DNA from: DASPOF01 sp035626155
GTDB taxonomy: Bacteria; Desulfobacterota; Binatia; Binatales; Binataceae
DNA: 55,984 nucleotides
Reading direction: 5' to 3'
NCBI GenBank assembly: GCA_035626155.1
Contig: DASPOF010000084.1
Coordinates: 1-55,984 of the forward strand
The translations under genes and the position numbers were made by a program. This document shows, piece after piece, positions 41,941 to 50,688 of this stretch. How positions within the stretch are numbered: position 1 is the first letter of the stretch; the number at the start of each line of letters is the position of its first letter. A model generated the notes under the pieces. The model did not search any database. It saw nothing but the letters and a program-made list of their open reading frames with translations, and had not been told where the DNA came from.

Positions 41941-43023
41941 ATGCGCCCGTGGAATTGGTCCGCGCTCAGGGCCATCGGCAAGGGCGTACCGCCGCCGTCG
42001 CTAGCCTGCGCACTTTTAATCGCGATGGTCGCCGCCGCTGGCTGCGAAAACGTGTCGAGTTCGAGCGCCACACAGGCAGCCACCCAAGTGCCCGGGCAGT
42101 GCGAACCTGCGCCGATAGCGGCACCGGCAGATCTTCGAGGCCGCGCTGGCTATATCGAGATTACAGCGACCGTGACCGACGCCAATGGCGTGTACGTCAA
42201 GGGCCTCGGCAAGGATGATTTCACTGTTCTGGTCGATGGATCGCAGCGGCAGATCGAGTTCTTCCAGCCCGAGTCGAATTCTCCGGCCTCGGTGGGAATC
42301 CTGGTGGACACCTCGGGCAGCATGAAGCCGAAGCTTCCGCAGGCGCGCGCCGCGATCACGGAATTCATCAACGACCTCAAACCGCAGGACGACATTTTTC
42401 TGGTCGCGTTCTCAACGCGACACTTTCTGCTTCAGCCGCTTACCACTGATCATGAGCTTGTGAAAAAGAGGCTGGATTTGCTCCGAGCCTACGGGAACAC
42501 GGCTCTATTCGACGCAATCATCGACGGAAAGGAAAAAGTGGCGAGCGGCTGTTACGAGAAGAGAGTGTTGTTTGTCATCACCGATGGGCTGGACAACGCA
42601 AGCAAGGCCAGCGTCAATGACGTTGCGGCAGAACCGCGGCGCTCCGGCGTGCTCATCTATTCGATCGGCATCGGCGATCCGAATGTCGCGGATATGAACA
42701 CGCCTGCCATAGGACCGATTGTTATCGGCGATAGCGGCATCGAATTTGTCGATGCGAAGACTTTGCATTCGCTCGCGAAGGAGACCGGTGGCAGGACCTT
42801 CATCATTCGGCAGGTCGGCGACGGCGATTCATTGAAGGCCGCTTGCCAAACCATAGCCGACGACTTGCGCGCGCAATACACGCTCGGATTCGTCGCGCCG
42901 GATTCTGCGAGCGCTGCCGCGACAGGACAGCTCGCGGTCTCGCTCCGCGACAAGCCCGGCTTAACAGTACGCACTCGCCAGTCGGTGCCGCTGCCAAGCC
43001 CCAGCGTAACATCGACGCCGTGA
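41941..43023 (+). CDS. VWA-domain lipoprotein
   Basis: A 360-residue lipoprotein: a hydrophobic N-terminus ends in the lipobox VAAAGC (Cys35). Next is a small beta domain (ITATVTDANGVYVKGLGKDDFTVLVDG) and a von Willebrand A domain with the MIDAS motif DTSGS (residues 123-127), typical of the VWFA-related family of acidobacteria and other soil bacteria. The C-terminal part (DDLRAQYTLGF) is the end of that family. It would bind a divalent metal and a protein partner at the membrane surface. It lies next to the MoxR/DUF58 cluster, whose partners are VWA-type proteins, so a functional link is plausible. Its stop overlaps the start of a small secreted frame. Confidence 0.88.
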   Translation: MRPWNWSALRAIGKGVPPPSLACALLIAMVAAAGCENVSSSSATQAATQVPGQCEPAPIAAPADLRGRAGYIEITATVTDANGVYVKGLGKDDFTVLVDGSQRQIEFFQPESNSPASVGILVDTSGSMKPKLPQARAAITEFINDLKPQDDIFLVAFSTRHFLLQPLTTDHELVKKRLDLLRAYGNTALFDAIIDGKEKVASGCYEKRVLFVITDGLDNASKASVNDVAAEPRRSGVLIYSIGIGDPNVADMNTPAIGPIVIGDSGIEFVDAKTLHSLAKETGGRTFIIRQVGDGDSLKAACQTIADDLRAQYTLGFVAPDSASAAATGQLAVSLRDKPGLTVRTRQSVPLPSPSVTSTP

Positions 43024-43154
43024 AGCAATGCCACATCGCCGCGCTCGCGCTTGCGGGCTGGTGTCTGATGGTTCCGCCGGTACAGGGTCAAGGTGAACTG
43101 AGCTGCGTGCTCCGTTGGCGCGATGGGCGATTGACGGGTCGCGCCTCATCATAA
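43020..43154 (+). CDS. Small secreted peptide or truncated gene coupled to the VWA gene
   Basis: A GTG at 43020 overlaps the VWA stop (GTGA). The 44-residue product starts with a good signal peptide (KQCHIAALALAGWCLMVPPV) and ends CVLRWRDGRLTGRASS. The last part coincides with copy 1 of the dispersed 39-bp repeat, so the original downstream coding sequence appears to have been replaced. It is probably a remnant of a longer exported protein. Confidence 0.4.
   Translation: MKQCHIAALALAGWCLMVPPVQGQGELSCVLRWRDGRLTGRASS
43103..43141. repeat. Dispersed 39-bp repeat, copy 1
   Basis: Identical at 36 of 39 positions to 46642-46680 on the same strand. Both copies read CVLR.RDGRLTGR in one frame. Each lies shortly downstream of a + strand gene (VWA gene and phosphotransferase gene). 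It could be the edge of a small mobile or extragenic element. Confidence 0.65.
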
Positions 43155-43281
43155 CTCAAACCTGGGCATATTGATGATGCAGACCGCTCATCCACGGCGG
43201 CATTGCCGGTAGAGATAACACATGTGCCTCGCCCCGTCACGCGAATGAGGTTGTGAGTAACGACACCTCGATTCTTACTGG

Positions 43282-44055
43282 CTATTGCCCGCTAAATCTG
43301 GGTTCGCGCTTTTCCAGAAACGCGCGAACGCCTTCGCGGTGATCGGCGCTCTTGAACAACTGCGCCAGGCTGATACTTACCCACGCGCCCAGTTCCCGCC
43401 AATCCGGGTCGAGCGCGCGCCGCAGTCCCTCTTTTATCTTGCGGGCAGCCAGCGGCGGATTCGCTGCAATCTTCTTCGCAAGCCCGGTTGCAGCCGCCAT
43501 CAACCGATCGTGCGGCACCACGCGTGACACAAGCCCGATACGAAGCGCCTCCGCAGCGTCAATGATGTCCCCGGTCAGCAACAACTCAGCCGCTTGCTCG
43601 CGGCCAACCAGTTGCGCCAGCCGCCCCATGCCTGGGACATCGCAACAAAGCCCGCGTTTGATAAACAATTCGCCGAAACGGGCTTTTTCCGAGGCCACAC
43701 GCAAATCGGCCATGAGCGCCAGCTCCATCCCCCAGCCGACGGCGGCGCCATTTACCGCGGCGACGATCGGGATGTCGCAACTGAGTATTGCCTCCGCCGC
43801 CGGAGTGAGGCGCGGCTCCAACGTGGTGCTCGCTGCCCTCTCACCCGCTGAGGCCAGAATTACCTTCACGTCATCGCCCGAGCAGAACGCCGGATCCGCT
43901 CCGGTGATAATCAAACAACGCACACTAGCTCCGCGCACCGCCTCTTCGAGTTCGCGGTAAGTAGTAAAGGTCAGAGCGTTGCGCGCCTCCGGTCTGCGAA
44001 GGGTAATTATTCCGACCTCGCCATCGGTGTCGTAGCTGATTTCCTGATAGCTCAT
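43282..44055 (-). CDS. Enoyl-CoA hydratase/isomerase family protein
   Basis: A 257-residue crotonase-fold protein. The oxyanion-hole elements are CLIITGADPAFCSGDDVK and AAVNGAAVGWGMELALMADLRVAS; the second carries Gly for the backbone NH. The position of the usual first catalytic Glu in the KARFGELFIKRGL segment has Glu, and the second is Cys-rich (GLCCDVPGMG), so hydratase activity versus another crotonase reaction cannot be decided. It hydrates or isomerises an enoyl-CoA in the cytosol. The next gene on the same strand, 290 bp upstream, is a second family member, so both may serve one degradation route. Confidence 0.9.
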   Translation of the reverse strand: MSYQEISYDTDGEVGIITLRRPEARNALTFTTYRELEEAVRGASVRCLIITGADPAFCSGDDVKVILASAGERAASTTLEPRLTPAAEAILSCDIPIVAAVNGAAVGWGMELALMADLRVASEKARFGELFIKRGLCCDVPGMGRLAQLVGREQAAELLLTGDIIDAAEALRIGLVSRVVPHDRLMAAATGLAKKIAANPPLAARKIKEGLRRALDPDWRELGAWVSISLAQLFKSADHREGVRAFLEKREPRFSGQ

Positions 44056-44346
44056 GGATGCCTCCCCGCCTTATGCCTGATCGCGTTTGACTATCACTTA
44101 ATACTCTGCGATGCCGAATCGCTGGCGGCAACTCAGATCGAACTCCGCTGCTGCCTTATTTCCATTGCTTGCGATGCAAGAATCCTTGCCCGCGGAGCGT
44201 GCCGGTTGAATCTGAAGTGCAGATCGCGGGGAGGGCCGCATCTTCACCGAAGGTCGCGGTGAGCCAAATGCTAAACACCCCTTGCTAATCGCCTTCACGT
44301 CGAGGGCGGCGACCCCGCGCCAGCCCGCGATCAAGAGCATGCCCGC

Positions 44347-45162
44347 CTATTTGGTGAATTTGCTGAAGTCGGGCTTGCGCTTCTCCATGAAGGCGGTGAC
44401 GTATTCCTTGTGCTCCGGGCTTACGTAGCACTTGTCGGCCGCGAATCCCTCGAACTGCATCGCCGTCTCGATGTTCCCTTCGAGCCCCTGGTAGAGCGCG
44501 CGCTTGGTGAACGTGAGCGAGGTCGCCGAGCACTGGAGCATCTCGCCTGCAAGTTCGCGCGCGCCGTCCATGACCTTGCCCGCGGGCGTAACGCGGCTTA
44601 CGAGCCCCATCTGGAGCGCTTCGTTGGCGGTGTATTGCCTGCCGGTGAGCATCATCTCGGCCGCGCGCGAAACACCGACCAAGCGCGGCAGCAGGTAGGT
44701 CGAGCCGAGTTCCGTGATCAACCCGACGCGCGGGAAAATCACGCCCATCCGTGCGTTCTCGGATGCGATGCGGACGTCGCAGGGAAGGATCATGGTGAGG
44801 CCGACGCCGAGCGCATAGCCGTTGATCGCGGCGATAGTCGGCTTGCTCAGGTTGCGCATCAGGATTGGCAGCGCGGCGGCTTGCCGGCTGCGCCCGCCGG
44901 AAAATTCGCCTTCGACCTTCTCGCCTTCGCGCGCCTTGATGTCGCGGGCGAAGCCGCCGATGTCCGCGCCGGCGCAGAACGCCCGATCGCCCGCCCCGGT
45001 GATAATGATCACGCGGGCGGCGCGGTCCTCGTCCGCTCGCAGCATCGCATCGCCGACCTCGGCGCCCATCCGCGCGGTGAACGCGTTCATCTTGGCCGGG
45101 CGATTAAGCGTGATAGTCGCGATCTGGTCCGCGACGCTGTACAGGATCGTTTCGTATGTCAT
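44347..45162 (-). CDS. Enoyl-CoA hydratase/isomerase family protein
   Basis: A 271-residue crotonase-fold protein. VIIITGAGDRAFCAGADIGGF and AAINGYALGVGLTMILPCDVRIASENARMGVIFPRVGL are the two oxyanion-hole segments. The C-terminal CYVSPEHKEYVTAFMEKRKPDF is typical of the family. It differs clearly from the neighbouring copy (43282-44055), with an inserted segment after the first motif (KAREGEKVEGEFSGGRSR), so it is not a recent duplicate. It lies divergent from an ACAD10-type phosphotransferase gene, a combination common in acyl-CoA catabolic loci. Substrate unknown. Confidence 0.9.
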   Translation of the reverse strand: MTYETILYSVADQIATITLNRPAKMNAFTARMGAEVGDAMLRADEDRAARVIIITGAGDRAFCAGADIGGFARDIKAREGEKVEGEFSGGRSRQAAALPILMRNLSKPTIAAINGYALGVGLTMILPCDVRIASENARMGVIFPRVGLITELGSTYLLPRLVGVSRAAEMMLTGRQYTANEALQMGLVSRVTPAGKVMDGARELAGEMLQCSATSLTFTKRALYQGLEGNIETAMQFEGFAADKCYVSPEHKEYVTAFMEKRKPDFSKFTK

Positions 45163-45535
45163 ATAGCAAACTCCCTTTCAGCGTTCGTCATCCATTCTTC
45201 TAACGAACGGGACGATGTGTGACCATCCGGAATTTTCGTTCTGACACACCTGAACACCACGGCCTATAGCCCGCCGCCACGCCGTAGCGCAAACGGCCAG
45301 GACCTTCGCGCGGTTCTGACAGAATCCGCGCCGTCCTGCTAGAATCGCCGGTATGATGGCCGGCGTGTCGGTGCGACGCCGCGCAAGCTGCCGCGCCACC
45401 GCCGCGGGTAAGCCTGCGGTTTATAGCAGGGCGAAAACAAATAGCTGCCCGGAATTGAGGCGGCCATCCAAAGGAATCCGGGTAACGATCGCGGGTGGAC
45501 TTTCACTGGCCGCACCCGCCGTAGAGAATTGGTCA
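45163..45535. other. Divergent region between enoyl-CoA hydratase and phosphotransferase genes
   Basis: No gene. A 7-bp inverted repeat CGTTCGT/ACGAACG at 45182-45209 (14-nt spacer) sits close to the leftward start and could be an operator for a regulator not in the window. The + strand frame open from 45353 lacks a ribosome-binding site until the ATG at 45536. Confidence 0.4.
45182..45209. promoter_or_regulatory. Operator-like inverted repeat upstream of enoyl-CoA hydratase
   Basis: CGTTCGT and ACGAACG are perfect 7-bp arms 14 nt apart, 20 bp upstream of the leftward start codon. Position and symmetry suggest a dimeric regulator site; the regulator is unknown. Confidence 0.35.
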
Positions 45536-46597
45536 ATGAGCAACTCGAGTACAGAAAAAACCGGCCCTAATGCTGCGGTCGATATCGCAGGTCTGCGCAA
45601 CTTCATTCGCGACACCGGACTCGGCGATGCCTACGATTTGAGTACGAAGAATATCTCGTTCGGGCACTCGAACGAGGTCCATCTGGTTCAATTCCACGGC
45701 AAATCGTGGGTGTTGCGCCGTCCCCCGCGAGGGCCGCTGCTGCCGACGGCGCACGATGTGATGCGCGAATATCGCGTGCTCAAAGCATTGCAGGACACGC
45801 CCGTACCGATCCCGCGCGTTTATGCGGCCTGCGACGATCCCAGGTACATCGGCGCGCCGTTTTATCTGATGGAGTACATGCGCGGCGAGGTCATCCGCGG
45901 CGGCGTCAGGAATTTCGCCACTACTCCCGAGCGGCGGCGTGCGGTCAGCGAGCGCATGATCGACTTGCTTGTCGAGTTGCAAAAGGTTGATTGGCGCGCG
46001 GTCGGCCTTGAAGGGTTTGGCCGTCCCGACGGATATCTCGAGCGCCAGCTAAAACGGTGGGTCGATCAGCTTCAGCGTACGACTCCGCATACGCGCCCGC
46101 TGCCCGTAATGGATAAGGTGCGTGACTGGCTACAGGCGCACCTTCCGGAATCGCCGCCCGCGACGATCGTTCATGGCGACTTTAAACTGGACAACGTGAT
46201 GTGGGATCCGACGGATCCTCCGAAACCGCTCGCGATACTGGATTGGGAAATGTCCACCATCGGCGATCCTCTTGCCGATTTAGGCTGGCTGCTCAGTTAC
46301 TGGACCGGACCCGGTGATAGCCCGGGCGGCGTCGGCGGTATGGCAACCGTCGAGGCCGAGGCGGGCTTTCTCAGCCGCCGCGAGATGCTCGATCGGTACG
46401 AAGCAAAGACTGGACGGAGGATGACCTATTTTCCGTTCTATCAGGCGTTCGCCATTTTCAAGCTCGCGATCATTATGGAGGGCAGTTACAGCCGATTCGT
46501 AATGGGACAGGCCGATGATCCGCTCTTTGCCGAAATGAAAGACCGGGTACCGGCTCTGGCCGAAAATGCATGGCGCGTCTGCCAGTCGGCGCAATGA
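45536..46597 (+). CDS. APH-fold phosphotransferase, ACAD10-kinase type
   Basis: A 353-residue aminoglycoside-phosphotransferase-fold protein. GHSNEVHLVQFHGKSWVLRRPPRG (nucleotide loop and ATP-binding Arg-rich strand), IVHGDFKLDNVMW (catalytic Asp and metal Asn), and LAILDWEMSTIGDPLADLGWLL (metal Asp) match the kinase domain of ACAD10/11 proteins, which phosphorylate 4-hydroxyacyl-CoA in fatty acid degradation. The ATG at 45536 starts the conserved part; upstream in-frame residues are not family-like. It stands divergent from two enoyl-CoA hydratases, consistent with a role in acyl-CoA breakdown. Exact substrate is inference. Confidence 0.92.
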   Translation: MSNSSTEKTGPNAAVDIAGLRNFIRDTGLGDAYDLSTKNISFGHSNEVHLVQFHGKSWVLRRPPRGPLLPTAHDVMREYRVLKALQDTPVPIPRVYAACDDPRYIGAPFYLMEYMRGEVIRGGVRNFATTPERRRAVSERMIDLLVELQKVDWRAVGLEGFGRPDGYLERQLKRWVDQLQRTTPHTRPLPVMDKVRDWLQAHLPESPPATIVHGDFKLDNVMWDPTDPPKPLAILDWEMSTIGDPLADLGWLLSYWTGPGDSPGGVGGMATVEAEAGFLSRREMLDRYEAKTGRRMTYFPFYQAFAIFKLAIIMEGSYSRFVMGQADDPLFAEMKDRVPALAENAWRVCQSAQ

Positions 46598-46641
46598 GCT
46601 GGTCTTCGTAGCCACCGCTGTATGAAATTGCATTACCTGAC

Positions 46642-46680
46642 CTGCGTGCTCCGCTAACGCGATGGGCGATTGACGGGTCG
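46642..46680. repeat. Dispersed 39-bp repeat, copy 2
   Basis: Matches copy 1 (43103-43141) at 36 of 39 bases in the same orientation, then continues with weaker similarity (TATGATTCTGCAGA against TATTGATGATGCAGA) after a 33-bp gap. Lies between the phosphotransferase gene and the convergent cyclase gene. Confidence 0.65.
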
Positions 46681-46813
46681 TATGATTCTGCAGACGATTG
46701 CGATGAACGTTATCGTTGTGTCTATTCAAAACCTCATCCGCGTGACGCACCGCGCCAAGGATGGTGCTGCAACGCGCGAATTTCGCGTCGGTGAGTCGGA
46801 TTCTGCTCGCCTT

Positions 46814-49800
46814 TCATGTATCGTCGCGCCAGGAAACCGCAAACAGTCGACGCGCTGCTGAAAACCCCTTAAGCTCTGTTTCTCGACCGAGATCAAAGCG
46901 GAACTCACCGGAGCTTTCGACGATCTCTTTGGAGGTACCTGAAACCAGGATTTCATCAGCGGAAGCCTGCTTGCTGATTCGCGACGCCAAAATCACGGTT
47001 CTTCCATAGAAGTCGCCCGCCTCTCTTATGGCTTCTCCCGTATTAAGACCGATCGAGACATGGATAGGAGCATCCGGATGCGCCACGCGGTAAAGAGCAA
47101 GCGCGCGTTGGATCGCGATCGCGCATCGCAGAGCCGCACTCGCACTCGGAAAAGCGACCATGAACCCGTCGCCGGTCCCCTTCACTTCAAACCCTCGATG
47201 CGCATTCAGGGCCTCGCGAACGATTCCGTTGTGAACGTGGAGCAGTTCCTGCGCGCGCAAGTCCCCCAGCCGCTCGTTGATCCCGGTTGAGTTCACGATG
47301 TCGGTGAACAGCACGGTCACAGTTCCGTCGGGACCGGCCTCGGCTCGCGGATCGCGGCCGATGATGGTGTGAAGTCTCTCGACCAAGCTCTTCATCCCGA
47401 GGATTTCCGCGGTCGTGAGCGCCGCGCTTCCCAGGGAGAGCGCGTTCTCACGATCACCGGATTCGTTGCGCGCGAGCAGCATGTTCGCATACTCGTACTG
47501 CGTATATGCGGCCAGCGGCCGCGCGTTCATCTTCAAATTGAATTCCAGGGCGGCCTCGAAGTGAGCGAGAGCCGATTCGAAATTTCCGAGTGTCGCAGCG
47601 AGTATTCCGAGATAGTGCGCTACCGAGCCATAACAGACGTAAACGTCGAGCGTTGCGTTCCGTGCAGCGTACGGCAGCAGTAGTTGGTAGAGTTCAGCAG
47701 CAGCTTCGCGATTTCGAAGAAACGCGCACACATCGCTGAGCAAGACCAGAGACGGCAACCACGCGGCATTTCGCTGGACCGTTCGGAAATTGGTCTTCCA
47801 AAAATACTCGAACTCGTATGAAGCCGAAGCTGCCTCTCCCAGTTGCGCATAGAAGAAAGCCAGACCACAACGAGCCAGTGTCAGGGCCGGATACTGTGTC
47901 GTAAAGCTCTTGACGACAGGGATTAGCTCACTCAGTCGTCCCTGCTCGCGGCGGACCATCGACATCTGCACAGCCAAAACCTGGGTCGAGAAGCCCTCGC
48001 GGCGGCGCTGGATCGCTTCGAAGCCGCGCAGCGCCAATTGTTCTCCCTCGTCGAAGCGGCCACTCATGAGCGCACGCATCGCAAGCATAAGATCGATCAT
48101 TCCGAGATGCTCCTGGCGAAGTTCCTGCGCGCGCTGCCGGTAGATTTCTATCTCGGCATCGGCACTGGCCAGATCGCCAAGTTCCAGAAGATCCGCGATT
48201 CGCAGGTAGTGCGCGCGCAACACAGCATCGCTGGGGCCGAGTTCTCGAATCAAACCAATTATTTCAGTCGAAAGCAGAAGCCGTTCTTCGGTGGTGTCGG
48301 GACCGGTTAGAACAATATGCCTGCGATAGAGGGCATCGACCAGCGCCCTCTTGTCGGCCAGCCGCCGCGCCATCTCGACGGCCGCGCGCGACAGCTCGTC
48401 GCGCCGGCTGGATTGCTCGGACCAGTAGAGTTCCTCCGCCAGCCGTCCCATCAGGGCGGCTCGGATAGGAGAATCGGATTGTCCGAGTGCGCCGAGCGCT
48501 TCTTCGAGCATCGCGACCAAGGTTACGTCGGGAACGCCGGGAGTGCTCGGCGCGACCCCCAGTCCCAGTACGGCAACCGCGGTGCTAAAAGGGTCGCCCA
48601 GACTCTTCGCAATCGTTACGGCCTGTTTGAATACCGATCGCGACTGATCGAAGTCTCCGCACGAGTAAAGTGCGCTGCCTTGCGATAGCATCAGTTCGCA
48701 TCTACGGAGCGGATCCGAGCTCGGAGAGACGGCGAGCGCGCCAAGAGCCAAGCCGTAAAAACGCGCGGCTTCTTCGTAGGCGAGGTTCTTCTGCGCCGAT
48801 ACTGCAGCGCGTGCGGCGTATTCAGCTGCCCGCGGTGCGTTTTTTTCCGTAAGCGAAAGCGAATAGTGATGCGCGAGTTCGCTTAAGTGCGGCTCGAGGT
48901 TGTCTCGAAAAGCAACTTCGATTGTCTCGGCGATCTTCTCGTGAAGGCGCCGCTTCTCGTGTCGAGGCAGTTCGCTATACAAAGTTTCCGGGATCAGTGC
49001 GTGGAGGAAGCGAACGCGGCCGGTTGGATGGCCCTGCTCATCGAGTATTGCAAACCGGCAAGCCTCTTCTACCGCGGCGTCGATACGGTCGCGGTCGACG
49101 CCGGTCACCTGCCCGAGCAACATGATGTCGAATTCGCGCCCGAGTGCCGAAGCAACTAGTAAAATGTTCCGCGTGGGCAGCGAAACCAGTTCGAGCCTCT
49201 TCAGGATGATCGCCCGCACGCCTTCAGGAACCTTGAGGTTGACGAGCGTCTGCGTGCGGCGACGACCCATCTGGTCCGTCGATCTGAGCAACCGCACTAA
49301 CTCGCCCAGAAAAAACGGATTGCCATCGGTCACGCGGTAGAGCTGCTGCACGACCAAGGTACCGGGGCTGCCGCCCATATCGGCGCTGAGGAACCTCTCG
49401 GTCTCATTCTCGCTTATCCCGCGCAGGTGAATGGTTTCCCCATCGCGGACGATGTCAGCGAAAAGCGATGGCAAAACTGAGGACGCGCGGATCTCTGCCG
49501 CACGATACGTGACCAGCAGCATCGCACGATGCTTCCGCAGATCTCGGCTGACGAACTTAAGAAATAGCAGCGACGCAGGATCAGCGGCGTGAAAGTCGTC
49601 CAACACCAGCACGAGCGCCGTCGACTCACTGGCCTGTCGCAGGCGCTCGTTGAGAGCGTCAAAGAGCCTGAACCTCTTGCTGTCCGCTGCGCTTCCAGCA
49701 AAAAAAAGTTCAGCTGCCAATGACGTGTCCTTCGGAGCCGTTGAGGAAACGGCCGCCGGCGTGTCAGCCGCAGCTCTAGGTTCTAATCCCGAAGTCTCGC

Positions 49801-50080
49801 CAAGCGACCGAAATATCTGTATCCACGGCCAATAGGCCGGCGCTCCACCGCCCTCCCAACATCGCCCCCAGGCAATTCGCGCGCCCTGAGCTTCAGCAAG
49901 CGCGCAGAGTTCGTTGGCAAGCCGGGTTTTGCCGATCCCGGGCTCACCCTCGATCAGAAACAAGCGTCCCTGGCCCGTCAAAACCTCGGCGAGTCCGGCG
50001 GACAAAAGGGTCATTTCGCGCTGTCGGCCGATAAAGCTGCTGTGAGCGGATCGGGCGTTGTCTGGCATAAGGCTCGACAT
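46814..50080 (-). CDS. AAA ATPase-TPR protein with C-terminal adenylate/guanylate cyclase domain
   Basis: A 1,088-residue signalling protein. The N-terminal STAND/AAA module has Walker A GEPGIGKT (45-52) and Walker B LVLVLDDFH (156-164). A helical TPR-like region fills about residues 380-900, and a class III cyclase domain occupies about 917-1088. In the cyclase, metal aspartates 927 (FTDIVNST) and 971 (KGTGDGF), Lys967 and Arg1034 are present, but the position of the transition-state Asn is Ile1030 (TVILASRI). Domain order is reversed from the commonest arrangement, where the cyclase is N-terminal. It likely senses a signal through the TPR part and controls nucleotide synthesis. Upstream partner at 50110-50688. 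Activity is uncertain. Confidence 0.9.
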   Translation of the reverse strand: MSSLMPDNARSAHSSFIGRQREMTLLSAGLAEVLTGQGRLFLIEGEPGIGKTRLANELCALAEAQGARIAWGRCWEGGGAPAYWPWIQIFRSLGETSGLEPRAAADTPAAVSSTAPKDTSLAAELFFAGSAADSKRFRLFDALNERLRQASESTALVLVLDDFHAADPASLLFLKFVSRDLRKHRAMLLVTYRAAEIRASSVLPSLFADIVRDGETIHLRGISENETERFLSADMGGSPGTLVVQQLYRVTDGNPFFLGELVRLLRSTDQMGRRRTQTLVNLKVPEGVRAIILKRLELVSLPTRNILLVASALGREFDIMLLGQVTGVDRDRIDAAVEEACRFAILDEQGHPTGRVRFLHALIPETLYSELPRHEKRRLHEKIAETIEVAFRDNLEPHLSELAHHYSLSLTEKNAPRAAEYAARAAVSAQKNLAYEEAARFYGLALGALAVSPSSDPLRRCELMLSQGSALYSCGDFDQSRSVFKQAVTIAKSLGDPFSTAVAVLGLGVAPSTPGVPDVTLVAMLEEALGALGQSDSPIRAALMGRLAEELYWSEQSSRRDELSRAAVEMARRLADKRALVDALYRRHIVLTGPDTTEERLLLSTEIIGLIRELGPSDAVLRAHYLRIADLLELGDLASADAEIEIYRQRAQELRQEHLGMIDLMLAMRALMSGRFDEGEQLALRGFEAIQRRREGFSTQVLAVQMSMVRREQGRLSELIPVVKSFTTQYPALTLARCGLAFFYAQLGEAASASYEFEYFWKTNFRTVQRNAAWLPSLVLLSDVCAFLRNREAAAELYQLLLPYAARNATLDVYVCYGSVAHYLGILAATLGNFESALAHFEAALEFNLKMNARPLAAYTQYEYANMLLARNESGDRENALSLGSAALTTAEILGMKSLVERLHTIIGRDPRAEAGPDGTVTVLFTDIVNSTGINERLGDLRAQELLHVHNGIVREALNAHRGFEVKGTGDGFMVAFPSASAALRCAIAIQRALALYRVAHPDAPIHVSIGLNTGEAIREAGDFYGRTVILASRISKQASADEILVSGTSKEIVESSGEFRFDLGRETELKGFSAARRLFAVSWRDDT

Positions 50081-50109
50081 TCAGTTGCGCCCTCGACAAA
50101 CGCCGGAAG

Positions 50110-50688
50110 TTATGGATAGGCGGGAAGCATCCGGAGAATTTGGTCGAGTATCGCGCCGACAAATTTGAGCGGATCGTTGCCGCGCCTGGGGCCAGGCTGT
50201 GGCTTCACTTTTGGTTTCTTCGTCAGCTCGTCACGGAATTCTTCAACCCGTGCAACCACCCAGTTATCGTACTCCGCGCTTACGACATCGGGGTTTGCCT
50301 GCCAGGTTTTGGGCAGCGGCCGCTCATTGTAAGCTCCCGAGTACGAGCCGTCGGCATTCTGATGAGTGGCAAGCTCGCTGTTGAGTTTGTTCAGAAGCTC
50401 GGTCATCTGATCGTAATCATATAGCTCGCCCGGGTTGTAAACGGCCGAAGGTACTGCCGTTTGCCATCGCTGCAGCGCTTCGAGAATCCCCGCCTCCAGA
50501 AGGAGGACCTGCTTGACATCGGGATCGTTTCCGCTGCCGCCGGCTTGGAAGTGCCTCGGCTCGTGTCTCGAGCCCAGATTACGAAATCTGTCGTGGAGAT
50601 TCTGGAGGTTAGTTCGGGTGTCTCGGAAGCTGGATCCGTGGAAGACTTTCCATCGTCCTCTGACCAAACGCAGGCTGTGTCCTGGCAT
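50110..50688 (-). CDS. Unknown small protein upstream of the cyclase
   Basis: A 192-residue protein I do not recognise. It contains a helical segment (VKQVLLLEAGILEALQRWQ), an acidic/aromatic stretch (PGELYDYDQMTELLNKLNSELATHQNADGSYSGAY), and a Pro/Lys-rich basic linker before a final amphipathic helix (LKFVGAILDQILRML). No signal peptide or transmembrane segment. It ends 29 bp before the AAA-cyclase start on the same strand, so they are likely co-transcribed and functionally linked. Start uncertain: the ATG at 50688 is the longest possibility. Confidence 0.5.
   Translation of the reverse strand: MPGHSLRLVRGRWKVFHGSSFRDTRTNLQNLHDRFRNLGSRHEPRHFQAGGSGNDPDVKQVLLLEAGILEALQRWQTAVPSAVYNPGELYDYDQMTELLNKLNSELATHQNADGSYSGAYNERPLPKTWQANPDVVSAEYDNWVVARVEEFRDELTKKPKVKPQPGPRRGNDPLKFVGAILDQILRMLPAYP

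Noticed and set aside
41823..41945. ALIITGAGAG motif on the - strand, like an enoyl-CoA hydratase fragment
   Set aside because: Only the short motif matches; the following residues do not continue the family pattern and no other part of the fold is present.
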